Shown: positions 12,911-22,558 of the stretch, piece after piece | How positions within the stretch are numbered: the stretch's first letter is position 1 | Layout: every line of letters begins with the position of its first letter | The notes under the pieces: generated by a model | Seen by the model: only the letters and a program-made list of their open reading frames with translations | Database searches by the model: none | Told to the model about the DNA's origin: nothing | Made by a program: the position numbers and the translations under genes | Assembly: GCF_964340395.1 (NCBI RefSeq) | Contig: NC_135561.1 | Span: 13,780,461 to 13,844,460, forward strand | Origin: Glandiceps talaboti | Lineage: Eukaryota; Hemichordata; Enteropneusta; Spengelidae | Length of the DNA: 64,000 nt | Direction: 5' to 3'

Positions 12911-13571
12911 TCAAATTAATTTTCCAATTAAGGGGTATACCATGTATGATACCTATAACACAGAATTTGTCATTCCGAAAATGTGTGTAGGACCAAATAT
13001 CTATGGTTTGCCCTTACAGGAGGCATTTTATATCAACTTTGAGTTACCTAACTTTTAGCCAATACATGGACCCCAAGTTCAACTTTTATTGCAAATTGGT
13101 AAAGTACACACATTTCATTTTTCAGGACAAAAGTATAAAAAAGAAAATGATGGTAGAAATTATACTATATAACTACCTTAAACAGTCTTCCATTGTGTTG
13201 CTTTCAGATAAGTAATGACAATAAGTGTTATTTAGATTTATTCTAAGTTATTCGTTCGTTTGTTCGTTCGTTCGTTCAATTGGTTGTTCGTCCATTCATT
13301 CATTCCTCCAAAATGAATACCCATTCTTACCCATATAACCACTTTACACTAACTGAAATTGATTGATTTATAAAGTATGGAGGTAAGTGGTGTGTTGTCT
13401 GCCTTAAACTTTAATACTGGTTTAACTTGAAATAATTCAATTCATTAAATTCTGTTCTGTTCAAATACTTAATTGGACTACTTTGACCTACTTTGATTAT
13501 TCCCGCCCTGCTGACCCAAGCATCGAGCACTCTATTCTACGAGTTTGATACTATTTACTATATATATATAT
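12911..13571. other. Noncoding spacer before the Penelope-like cluster
   Basis: AT-rich sequence with a small (TTCG)n tract near 13250-13278. The block TCGAGCACTCTATTCTACGA...GATACTATTTACTATATA (13522-13565) resembles the 3' end of the repeat at 13741-13785 and may be a diverged terminal-repeat relic. Confidence 0.4.
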
Positions 13572-13603
13572 ATAGTTTTGGTAGTACTGGAACTCTTTCT
13601 TGG

Positions 13604-13644
13604 GTGTAACTCGGAGTTTCACGCATATTGCGATCATCAGACAC
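13604..13644 (-). ncRNA. Hammerhead ribozyme, minus-strand copy
   Basis: This is the mirror image of the ribozyme at 13650-13690. On the minus strand CTGATGA (13640-13634), the stem II hairpin CGCA-ATA-TGCG, GAAA and GTT^ACAC follow in order. It is intact because the surrounding inverted repeat is perfect. Confidence 0.75.
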
Positions 13645-13649
13645 TCTGA

Positions 13650-13690
13650 GTGTCTGATGATCGCAATATGCGTGAAACTCCGAGTTACAC
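13650..13690 (+). ncRNA. Hammerhead ribozyme in Penelope-like terminal repeat (5' copy)
   Basis: Core elements in order: GTGT (stem I 5' strand, 13650-13653), CTGATGA (13654-13660), stem II CGCA-ATA-TGCG flanked by a U-U pair, GAAA (13674-13677), a short stem III (ACT-CCG-AGT), then GTT with predicted cleavage after 13686, and ACAC (13687-13690) pairing with GTGT. This is the minimal short-stem form described for Penelope-like elements. Confidence 0.8.
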
Positions 13691-13777
13691 CCAAGAAAGA
13701 GTTCCAGTACTACCAAAACTATTACGCTCTGCCACTGCGGTATAGAGCACTGTCTTAGCAGATTGATACTCACCGAG

Positions 13778-13778
<1 letters not shown>

Positions 13779-13866
<88 letters not shown>
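13779..13866. repeat. (TA)n array in Penelope-like terminal repeat
   Basis: Uninterrupted TA dinucleotides directly following the block CTCACCGAGT. A matching array at 15149-15214 follows the 3' copy and another at 14022-14118 follows the second repeat type. Confidence 0.95.
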
Positions 13867-13868
<2 letters not shown>

Positions 13869-13936
13869 TGTGTGTGTATGTATAAATAAGGAAGTAAGGA
13901 AATAAGTAAGGAAACGCAGATACTATATTCCATTCT

Positions 13937-13985
13937 ACCCCTGATGAGTGAGGACTACGCACCTCACGAAACAGTTCTGTAGGGT
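13937..13985 (+). ncRNA. Hammerhead ribozyme, second type, strong helices
   Basis: ACCC (13937-13940), CTGATGA (13941-13947), stem II GTGAGG/CCTCAC with an 8-nt loop (13948-13967), GAA (13968-13970), stem III ACAG-TT-CTGT (13971-13980), A13981 as cleavage nucleotide, and GGGT (13982-13985) pairing with ACCC. All three helices are perfect Watson-Crick. It opens a second terminal-repeat type that runs into the (TA)n at 14022-14118. Confidence 0.88.
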
Positions 13986-14019
13986 CTATAGCATATAATT
14001 TGGTTCAAATTTTCAAAAC

Positions 14020-14119
<100 letters not shown>

Positions 14120-14425
14120 GCTACAAGGAGACGAAGTGCGGAAATGCCTTGGAAAGTCCTATATAAACATGTTTTCATGTCTTACACAGCCTGCTTTGTA
14201 CATTGATGTATCAATGAATTATGAAAAAAGGTTCCAATTATTCATTTTACCATCTCTGGTGAAAATATCGAAAATGTAAATAAATTATAATGTAAATTAA
14301 ATCCTTGCGAAAATTACTTTTACCTTAAATAAGAATATATTGTTCCTTTGATAAAGAGCACCAGCCATGGGTTCTTCTTGTTAGGTAAAATATGTTATGC
14401 AATATCATTCTTAAGCTTGATGTAA

Positions 14426-14818
14426 TGCCAAACGGAAAACATCGTATACCAAGCCACCGTCCACGGAAAACAAACAAAAGTATATATCGGTCTAACAGAG
14501 AACAACTTCAAACAGAGATACGCCAACCACAAACAGTCATTCAAACATGAAAAACACGAAAACAGCACAGAACTATCAAAACACATTTGGAAACTGAAAA
14601 GAAACAATGAGCCTTTTTCCGTATCCTGGTCCATCAGCAAGAAAGCCCAAGCATACACCAATAAAACAAAACGATGCAACCTGTGTTTAACCGAAAAACT
14701 AACTATTATTAAAGCAGACAAAAGCTCCACACTAAACAAAAGAACTGAGTTGATATCCAAATGCCGACACGAGAATAAGTTTTATTTGTCCAACTTCAAT
14801 AGAGCATCTATCACCTAA
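14426..14818 (+). pseudogene. GIY-YIG endonuclease domain of a Penelope-like retroelement (5'-truncated)
   Basis: The 130-residue frame CQTENIVYQATVHGKQTKVY... ends at TAA 14816-14818. It shows the GIY-YIG signature (IVYQ ... VYIGLTENNFKQRYANH), the zinc-like pair RCNLC, and the family-typical tail with LNKRTELISKC followed by RHENKFYL. A stop (TAA 14423-14425) and unrelated sequence precede it, so the reverse transcriptase part has been lost. In intact elements this domain nicks the target for primed reverse transcription. The noncoding tail 14819-15017 leads straight into the 3' terminal repeat. The opposite-strand frame at 14395-14760 is a shadow. Confidence 0.85.
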
Positions 14819-15019
14819 ACTAAACCCGTTAACTAACGGAACATCAAAGCCCAACATGTAACAACCCGCCAACACTTACTTGTCCGCACCCAATAACCCA
14901 CACAATAACAACCAACACCTCCACACATACAACACCTACCCACCGACACAGACAATAGTGATGGTATTTCTATTGTCTACACTCTATATATACAGCACAC
15001 CCAGAGAGTAGGCCTCAGA

Positions 15020-15060
15020 GTGTCTGATGATCGCAATATGCGTGAAACTCCGAGTTACAC
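15020..15060 (+). ncRNA. Hammerhead ribozyme in Penelope-like terminal repeat (3' copy)
   Basis: Identical core to 13650-13690: GTGT (15020-15023), CTGATGA (15024-15030), hairpin, GAAA (15044-15047), GTT (15054-15056), ACAC (15057-15060). It marks the start of the 3' pseudo-LTR. Confidence 0.8.
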
Positions 15061-15147
15061 CCAAAAAAGAGTTCCAGTACTACCAAAACTATTACGCTCT
15101 GCCACTGCGGTATAGAGCACTGTCTTAGCAGATTGATACTCACAGAG

Positions 15148-15215
<68 letters not shown>

Positions 15216-15240
15216 TCACATATATATATACTCACATATA

Positions 15241-15962
15241 TATAAGTGTGTATTTATTTATTCCTACTATTAGTATTTAGCCATAATATTGCGATCTTCA
15301 AACGACTATAATTAAATTGGGATATATGGAGCTTCAGGCAATTGCTGCTGAGTGGACACAAAACGATACACAGCATGGCATTGATAAATTCTGATAGTTA
15401 AGAAAATTCCTGTGCTCAAATTCCCTTTGATGTCATTTATAGAAATAGGCATACAACAAAATCGCTCTGAATCTATTATAGAGGACCTCTCTGTATTGCA
15501 CCACAAAATGGCTAAATCTAGATTATTAAAACCTATTCATATTGAGTACTAAGATAGCGTACGCAATGGTTACTTGTCGGCCAATGTTTGTGGGCTGAAG
15601 ATATTGTGTGATACCCAAACTTCCCTTAAAACAATTTAAACTAAAATCTAGCTGTAGCAATGCAATAGTGGATATGTTTTATACTGATATGTGTGTGTGT
15701 GTGTGTGTGCGTGTGTGCGTGTGTGTGTGTGATGAAATTTAAAACATTTCGTATTTGATTTTTGTAATTTCTTCAAGGTTGGATTTTCTTTTTTCTTTTA
15801 AATATAATAGATATATGGTTATCTATTAGGTCTTCTTTATGATAACAACGCAAGTGGTAAAGTGCACAACATGGGAACATTCCCTGATGAGACAGGGGCA
15901 ACATTTCTTTCACTGCGGTTAAAAGATCATTAGCTGTTTGTACCAGTCGCGCGCATAGTCGA
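15241..15962. other. Noncoding spacer between Penelope-like cluster and DNA transposon
   Basis: AT-rich sequence with a (GT)n tract at about 15689-15731. No coding signal; the minus-strand frame at 15312-15506 has no recognisable content. Confidence 0.5.
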
Positions 15963-16094
15963 ATAGACGGTATTCACATGACGTCACTATTAGACGGCCG
16001 CCATCTTGTGGGGCAACGGCATGCACACGTGATACTTAGACCCGGGAATCCCCGCATACATTACACATGCTAATCTAAGTCATTAATAATTAAC

Positions 16095-17234
16095 ATGGTA
16101 AATACGTGTTCCGTTGTTGGCTGCCATAGTCGTGGTGGTGGTACGAAGCTTTCTCGGAGTCTCTCCTTTTACTCTATACCCAAAGTCATTCAAAATCAGG
16201 GTGATTTAACTGAAGAATTAACTAAAAGGAGACGGAACTTATGGCTGGCACAAATCGGTCGGAAGGAATGGACGCCTTCGGTGTATTCGAAAGTTTGCGC
16301 CGATCATTTCGTAACGGGTAAATATTGTCTTCGTATTTTATTCTTAGCTCCATTTGCTTGATTTGATTTCAGGTTTTACGGTAGTGATATTTTTTTTGCG
16401 TTTCTGTGATAATTATTGCAAGCAAAGTGAAAATATGTGTAGTATATTGAAACTAACCTGATGCTGATGCAGTAATAAACCACTCCTTCAAAGTACAAGC
16501 TCAACTGTGTTGTGATAGAGTTTAATAATAATACGCTACGATAATATAACTAGTACATGTCTAAAGCCTCGAAATGTTGACCTCGTGACTCTGACACTGA
16601 CTTGCCTATCACAAAATCGTGTGTACTTTCGTGGAGCGATTGAACTTTACAAATCATGTGACCTTTGATTAGGAAAATTAATTAACGCCGCCTAGAGTTT
16701 GCATGGAGACAACCTCATCAAACAACTTGTAAGTTGTAACGATCCCAAACATGAAAGTAATAATTTAGTAGCATAGTACATAACTAACGTTGATTTCCTT
16801 TGAAAATATTGATAGTATTTTTCTTTTCAACCTCAAACTAGCAAGTTTACTTGCATGTTTTTCAAACATAATTCTGCTGTTACATGTACATTAGTAATAT
16901 ATTATATATCTATGTGCCTACCTTTCACCTAGGAAAACCAGCAAAGTTGTATGATGACACTCATCCTGATTGGGCCCCGTCCTTAAAATTAGGTTATGAC
17001 CAGTTCATTAATACAGATGAACATGGAGGAACTAAGAGTGCTTCGATGGAAAGGTAAGAATGGGTATTATTTATTTTCATAATAATATTTTTGTTACTTT
17101 ACTTGGAAATTAAAAAATGTTGAATGATATTTTAGTATTTTGCTGGCATGTTGTAGTATTAAAAAATATAGACAGTATTACGGTACATGTAGAATAGGTG
17201 GAGTAGGTAGATTTCTTATTTTCTTATCATTATG

Positions 17235-17296
<62 letters not shown>

Positions 17297-19222
17297 TAAT
17301 AATAGTACAGTATCAAGTAAGATACACAGAAGCCATTACACAATGTTTCATGCTTTCACAATCATCAGACGACTAAAAATACAGTCAGTGATGTTCTCCT
17401 ATCAAAAATTATAAGATTCAATTTCACATGATATGGGTGCCAAAGTGGAAGTTGGTCAATACATATCTATTTTGATGTCGGCACTTTGATATTAATTACG
17501 GATCATTTGTTTAATAAATTGGATTTGTCAGCGTAGATGATACATAGCTTTTCTGCCAGACAGAGATCACATCGCTTTGAAACATTAGAATAGGATGGTG
17601 CGCGTGTGATGACAGACCAGTCGATGGTATACTCTTGACCTTTCCTTTACAAGTTCCAGATATGTTTTGATAGCTCAGTACAGCTGTGATATCTCTCATT
17701 GGTGATGATCGTTTGTGGTTTGCATGTCAGAGTTTGAAACTGTTATAACATCACTGACTGTATCGTTAGTCGTCTGATGATTGCAAAAGCATGAAACACT
17801 GTGTAACGGCTCCTGTGTATCTTTCCACATTTCACACAATGTATACTGTATATCAATATAATGTTGTTTTTTTGTGTGATTTGTGTATAATGTTAAGGTA
17901 TTTTTTCAGGGTCTGTGGTAACTCTGGAAATGCGTTGAGTGTATGTTAGAGGTAAAATTAGTCTTCCTTCATGCTTATTGATTCGTTTTGATGTAGATCT
18001 TGTCTGTTCAAGTTGTATATTATAAATATAGTACAAATCTACCCTTTATACCGACCTTATACTCTTATCTATGCTTTTTTTCAGATATTGCAGGAAACAT
18101 GACAGAAGACAGATTAAGAATGAGGATAACCCACCTTTACCTCAGGAAGGAGAATCCCTTGAAACACGTAGTGATCCATCTTTTAGCCAACCTCTGTTTG
18201 AGCAGTTACAAAGTGAATGTAAACAACTTAGAAAGGAAAATGAACAATTACGTTGTGAATGCCAACAACTAAGAGAGGAAAACAGACTGATCAAACGGAA
18301 GTTGGACAATTACTTAATTTCAGAGGAGTCGTTCAAAAATGATGAAAACAAAGTCAAATACTACACAGGACTGCCAAATTTTATGACTGTTGTGACCCTT
18401 TTAAATTTTTTAGAACCTTATATTTCAGTTAGTAACAGGATTTTACTCACAAAATTTCAAAAACTAATGATAGTGTTGATGAAGTTGAGGCTTAATTTAC
18501 CTGTTCAAGATTTAGCTTACAGGTTTGGTGTTTCTCAAGCAACAGTATCAAGAACATTTCTCTGTGTCCTACATGTAATGTTTGTTCGTCTCAAAAAGTT
18601 TATTTTCTGGCCAACAAGAGAAGTTCTTCGTATGACAATGCCAATAGAATTCCGTACACATTTTGGTGTCAAAGTAGCAGTTATTATTGATTGTTTTGAG
18701 ATCTTCATAGAAAGACCTTCGAATCTCCTTGCTAGAGCTCTTACATGGTCTTCATATAAACACCATAACACCGTGAAATTTCTTATTGGTATAGCACCTC
18801 AGGGTGCTATTACGTTTCTGTCAAAAGCTTGGGGGGGGGGGAGGGCTAGTGACAAATGTATAACAGAGAACAGCGGACTACTGAACAATCTGCTTCCAGG
18901 GGATATAGTATTAGCTGATAGAGGATTTGATATTGGCGAAAGTGTTGGGCTCATGTGTGCTCAGGTTAAAATACCAAGCTTCACAAAGGGGAAATCACAG
19001 TTACACCCACTAGAAATTGAGAGTACAAGAAAGATTGCGCATGTTAGAATACACGTTGAGAGGGTTATAGGTCTAGTTCGAAACAAGTATTCTATTTTAT
19101 CAGGAATAATGCCAATCGATTATTTAATCAGCGAACCAAATGATGTCCCTACTATTGATAAAATAGTTACAGTGTGTTGTTGTTTGACAAATATCTGTGA
19201 TTCGGTCGTTCCGTTTGATTAA
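16095..19222 (+). CDS. THAP domain + HTH + DDE (IS5/ISL2-type) transposase, three exons
   Basis: Exons 16095-16317, 16933-17053 and 18085-19222 join in frame to 493 residues. N-terminal THAP zinc finger with C5, C10, C68, H71 and the conserved W50 and P61, for sequence-specific DNA binding; exon 2 adds the linker [20 protein letters not shown] often seen after THAP in such transposases. Residues about 153-193 form a leucine/glutamine coiled coil, likely for oligomerisation. Residues about 205-265 are the helix-turn-helix that precedes DDE domains ([20 protein letters not shown]). The catalytic core has D317 (IIDCFE), D393 (LADRGFD) and E440 (HVERVIG), so the DDE triad is intact. An 11-G run at 18831-18841 sits inside the frame. 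Intron 2 holds two hammerhead ribozymes. The element could be active if splicing works; expression is unknown. Confidence 0.88.
17332..17373 (-). ncRNA. Hammerhead ribozyme in transposase intron (minus)
   Basis: On the minus strand: GTCGT (17373-17369), CTGATGA (17368-17362), stem II UGU-GAAA-GCA, GAAA (17349-17346), stem III ACA-TTG-TGT, GTA (17339-17337), then ATGGC pairing with GTCGT through G-U pairs. Confidence 0.7.
17769..17810 (+). ncRNA. Hammerhead ribozyme in transposase intron (plus)
   Basis: GTCGT (17769-17773), CTGATGA (17774-17780), stem II TGC-AAAA-GCA, GAAA (17793-17796), stem III ACA-CTG-TGT, GTA (17803-17805, cleavage after 17805), ACGGC (17806-17810) pairing with GTCGT. It is the inverted partner of the ribozyme at 17332-17373. 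Confidence 0.75.
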
Positions 19223-20707
19223 ACAACATCCAGGTAAAATCGCCTCAGTAAAACCAAACTACGGATAACCAGAGAACATCAATAGGCATGTTGGGTTGTT
19301 GACAATCTCTAAATCTGTTTGCAATATCAACTGTAATAGGATTATAAAAGTTGTAACAGCTGATAACGTCCCTTGACTCAAACGATTCACTCCTTGAAAG
19401 TAACCTTGCAGTTGGAACTACAGTTTTTCTCGTTCCATAGTTAGTTAAATAATTTTTTGAAAAATTAATCACAGAGATACTTAAATAGAAAATTCTCAAT
19501 CTTTCTAGTACTCTCAATTTCTAGTGGGTGTAACTGTGATGTCCATATACCACATGTAACATCGTCATTGTACGATGCACGATGTATCCTAATGTTATGA
19601 TCGCGATCGGATCGTGACCTTTCACCAAAGCCAGTTGTGCCTCGCGGCGGAGTAACACACTCACTAGTACTTGCACACATTCGTTCGACAGCATTTCAGT
19701 CTTGACCTAGTACCTGTAACAGCAACGTCTCCGAAGTACGGCAGCGTTCAATCTTGCATTTGACTTTCCCCATATCTCGTTCACGTTTCTGATGACTTTC
19801 TAAATTCATCGTTTCATCTAGTATGGCCAGTTTCACATTAATGTTGACTCAGGCTTATCAGATGTAATTACAAAAAGCAAACACTTAGCTAAATCTTGAA
19901 CAGGTAGATTAAGTCTCAAGCTGATAAGGATTGATAAGAAAATGCAAGAATTGCACTTTGCTGGTAAAGGCAATGTTCCCCTCATGATAATATTCATTTG
20001 ATACTGCTTTTTTGACTGTTAGGACTGCACTGATCTGCAAATGTCAAACGAGGACTCCGCCTCCAGTTAGTTTTTAAACTAAAATAACGTGGGGAAGCCA
20101 CAACGTCAACATGTTTTTATGAACACGAATGGGGGCAAAACAGAATTCTGTGTTCAAACAATCGTCATGACTAAACTGTGTTAAAGTAATGAAGTTTTTA
20201 AAAAGTAATTTACTGTACCAGTTTAGAATTCTAGATTATGTTTTTCTTGAAATGATAGCCTTTACTACATATTGGGATCCAAAATAAACTTTGGAGAAAA
20301 CTCGGATATTGTTGGTGTATAAATTAATTACACTATATATGCCACCAAGATATTCATGTACTGTACTTAGTGACCTTCACATGACCATTCCACTCGACAT
20401 GCTAAAAATGTACGACTACTATAGCTCATCTGTATAATAAAACCTCAGTAAATATTATACAAACTAAATGTGATGCTTTGGTGAATTCTATATTGAGTGA
20501 AAAGTGGTACAGTTATAGTGCTGTGACCTAATACACACATGCATATTTACCTCTCCAGCTGTTTAAGATTTACAACTTGTATCCAATATGTTGTACATCT
20601 CAAACAGCAAGAGAGGTGTTATCAGCAAAACAAAGACACACTGCAGTATGGGTCTTCATGAGTTTATTATTTGTTTCATACTTGTTCACTCTACAATAAC
20701 ATATGTA
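19223..20707. other. Convergent intergenic region inside the transposon
   Basis: Apart from the decayed transposase copy at about 19480-20000, no coding sequence was recognised. The frame at 19245-19517 (-) has no family match by eye. An AATAAA on the minus strand at 20668-20663 lies about 40 bases past the YqaJ gene's stop and is its likely poly(A) signal. Confidence 0.5.
19480..20000 (-). pseudogene. Decayed second THAP-DDE transposase copy, inverted
   Basis: On the minus strand, sequence near 19935-19890 reads [14 protein letters not shown], matching the HTH of the intact transposase ([14 protein letters not shown]). Further along, near 19550-19500, it reads [14 protein letters not shown], matching its C-terminal DDE segment. 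The order is collinear but the region between is shortened and frames are broken. It lies in the gap between the two convergent transposon genes and may be a relic insertion of a related element. Confidence 0.6.
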
Positions 20708-22558
20708 CTAAACTTTCTTTTTTGATACATGTCCCTTATTTTTTAAATTAACTTTCCTGCATGTGGGACACAACCAATTACCCTTTGGCACTCGTCTGAT
20801 GTTAACACAGCTAAAATGAAACCACATGTATGGACAGTTTTCATTGTCACATCCAATGACAGATTCTCCATGTACATCATATACACTTTGACATGTACAT
20901 ATGACCATGTTTTCTTTATCTTTACTTGTTACAGCAGTTGTGTCTGTGCAGGTAGGTTTCGAGTTGGTGGGAATAGCAACTGCCAATGGTCTTGAAAATA
21001 ATTTTCCGACTAACTCAGGCAAAATTACATCAATAAAAAAAAGTTTGGACTTGTTAACCATTTCTGAACAAAATTCAACATCTATACTAATTCTCTCTAC
21101 ATGAAAATCATTATTTGTCCACACAACAAAGTCACAAAACTCTTTTTCACAAATTAACATTTGGCACTGAACCTGATAATAATACTGATGTGACCTTTTA
21201 AGTCTCAAATTACCATTGTACATCTCTAAACAGGATCTGTTATCAAGTGTTGTTTCAAGCTTTGAGTCTCTTGAGCAATATGGGCACTTGGCTTCGAAGC
21301 ACAATTCACCGCAACAGTCACACACACTTATACCATCTGGTGATGCACCCATGAATGGATACTTTGGATTCATTACAAATCCAACATCCTTTAAAAAAAA
21401 GTTATCATGACTTTCTTGCATCTTTTTAATGTATTCCAACTTTGCTTCTTTTTCGTGTTGGCAACCCCACTGTGTTGCTTTGGAACCAAATTTCTTTAGG
21501 CTGGGGTAGCACATACCTTTAACTAAACTTACTGAGGGATTGATTGGTGATGTATGACAAACAGCTTTTGCTTTTGAAGCAGTAATGCGTCCAAGTCGAA
21601 AAGAATACCACTGTCTACATTCAGATTGAGTCCTAGTTGCTTTTTCCACATTTTCCACTTCCTCAGCAGTAACACTGATATTTTCAAATAATTGTTTACA
21701 GTGTTCTTGTAATTCTTCTTTCTCAGAGTTAATGTAATTTTCATCCCTTAATTCAGATAAAACTTGTGGGAATTTAGTGTTCATTACTTTGGGTTCATAG
21801 AATTGGGCATACTCATACTGGAGAGAGAGCATGGCTGGTTTGGTACCCGGAATTTGGTGTAATTCTCTGAACACTCCACATACTTCTTCATCACTAGGTG
21901 TTGGTACGTCAGGAAGCAACGATTTTTTTAATTTTGTTGGAGTTGGGGAGATCAGGTTACATGTATCTAACTTTCTCTTTTTTGCCTTGGCTGAAGTGAA
22001 GTCAATGTCTTCGATTGGGGTACCTGTAACTTTTTTGATTGCCGATGGCAATACCCAACTGGATTTTGCCTCAGTTACTGTTTTAGAACGTTCTAATTTT
22101 ACAGCTGCCTCAACAAAGAAAAGCACAGCTGCAACATGGCTACAACATTCTCCGAGGCCAGCCATGCAATTGCAATGAGCTGCACGTATTGTGCCATCTT
22201 CATCTGCGATAACCCATGGGTGTAAGGGAGTGTCATTCATGCGCTGGGAATGTTTGACACGGCCTGACATAACACATTTACCATTCACACGAACTTCACC
22301 AACCTGTTGTACCCAACCACTGATAAAATAATTATAGGCATCTAGTGATTTGTATGCTTTCAGTTCTGTCAATGTGTACGGACTTACGGTGTTAATAAGG
22401 TAGTTGACGATATCAGGGTACGTTATGTCTGGCCATTTACCAACATCCTGGCGCCAATCTTTTTTCAGCACTTTGTACGGATCAACGTTGCCGATTATGG
22501 ATATTTTTTGGGCATATCGTTGCTGGCAGGTAACGTCAAGACAATCGCCACGGTCCAT
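20708..22558 (-). CDS. SWIM zinc finger + YqaJ-type exonuclease + PHD finger protein, intronless
   Basis: 616 residues from ATG 22558, chosen for its ideal context (ACCATGG); an extension seven codons upstream would need a TTG start. SWIM finger: C129-N-C131...C139-S-H141 (HCNCMAGLGECCSHVA). A basic, proline-rich linker (KAKKRKLD, possible nuclear signal) follows. The YqaJ/lambda-exonuclease-like core is at about 315-475: YSFRLGRITASKAK, YPFMGASPDG (D408), CFEAKCP (E422, K424) and YYYQVQCQM, i.e. the D...ExK nuclease motif is intact. C-terminal PHD finger at about 552-601 (CTC...CDNENC...WFHFSC...WLCPTC). YqaJ enzymes are 5'-3' exonucleases of recombination systems. Here it faces the transposase convergently and is presumably its partner; the role in transposition is inferred, not known. 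Confidence 0.87.
   Translation of the reverse strand: MDRGDCLDVTCQQRYAQKISIIGNVDPYKVLKKDWRQDVGKWPDITYPDIVNYLINTVSPYTLTELKAYKSLDAYNYFISGWVQQVGEVRVNGKCVMSGRVKHSQRMNDTPLHPWVIADEDGTIRAAHCNCMAGLGECCSHVAAVLFFVEAAVKLERSKTVTEAKSSWVLPSAIKKVTGTPIEDIDFTSAKAKKRKLDTCNLISPTPTKLKKSLLPDVPTPSDEEVCGVFRELHQIPGTKPAMLSLQYEYAQFYEPKVMNTKFPQVLSELRDENYINSEKEELQEHCKQLFENISVTAEEVENVEKATRTQSECRQWYSFRLGRITASKAKAVCHTSPINPSVSLVKGMCYPSLKKFGSKATQWGCQHEKEAKLEYIKKMQESHDNFFLKDVGFVMNPKYPFMGASPDGISVCDCCGELCFEAKCPYCSRDSKLETTLDNRSCLEMYNGNLRLKRSHQYYYQVQCQMLICEKEFCDFVVWTNNDFHVERISIDVEFCSEMVNKSKLFFIDVILPELVGKLFSRPLAVAIPTNSKPTCTDTTAVTSKDKENMVICTCQSVYDVHGESVIGCDNENCPYMWFHFSCVNIRRVPKGNWLCPTCRKVNLKNKGHVSKKKV

Larger units (their letters stand above)
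13572..13722. repeat. Perfect 75-bp inverted repeat with 1-nt centre
   Basis: Arms 13572-13646 and 13648-13722 are exact reverse complements around T13647. Each arm contains one whole hammerhead ribozyme, so the two are head to head. This is the start of the pseudo-LTR plus an inverted truncated copy, an arrangement known for Penelope-like elements. Confidence 0.9.
17054..18084. other. Transposase intron 2: (TA)n and inverted ribozyme-bearing repeats
   Basis: A (TA)n array at about 17237-17293 precedes an inverted pair of repeat ends (17310-17373 minus; 17769-17830 plus), each with a hammerhead ribozyme and the flanking block GATACACAG(A/G).. or its complement. This looks like a short, body-less Penelope-like insertion nested in the intron. 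The sequence between them (17374-17768) has no recognised protein. Confidence 0.65.

Noticed and set aside
14395-14760. 121-aa minus-strand hydrophobic frame
   Set aside because: Antisense shadow of the GIY-YIG endonuclease frame on the plus strand, which has recognisable motifs.
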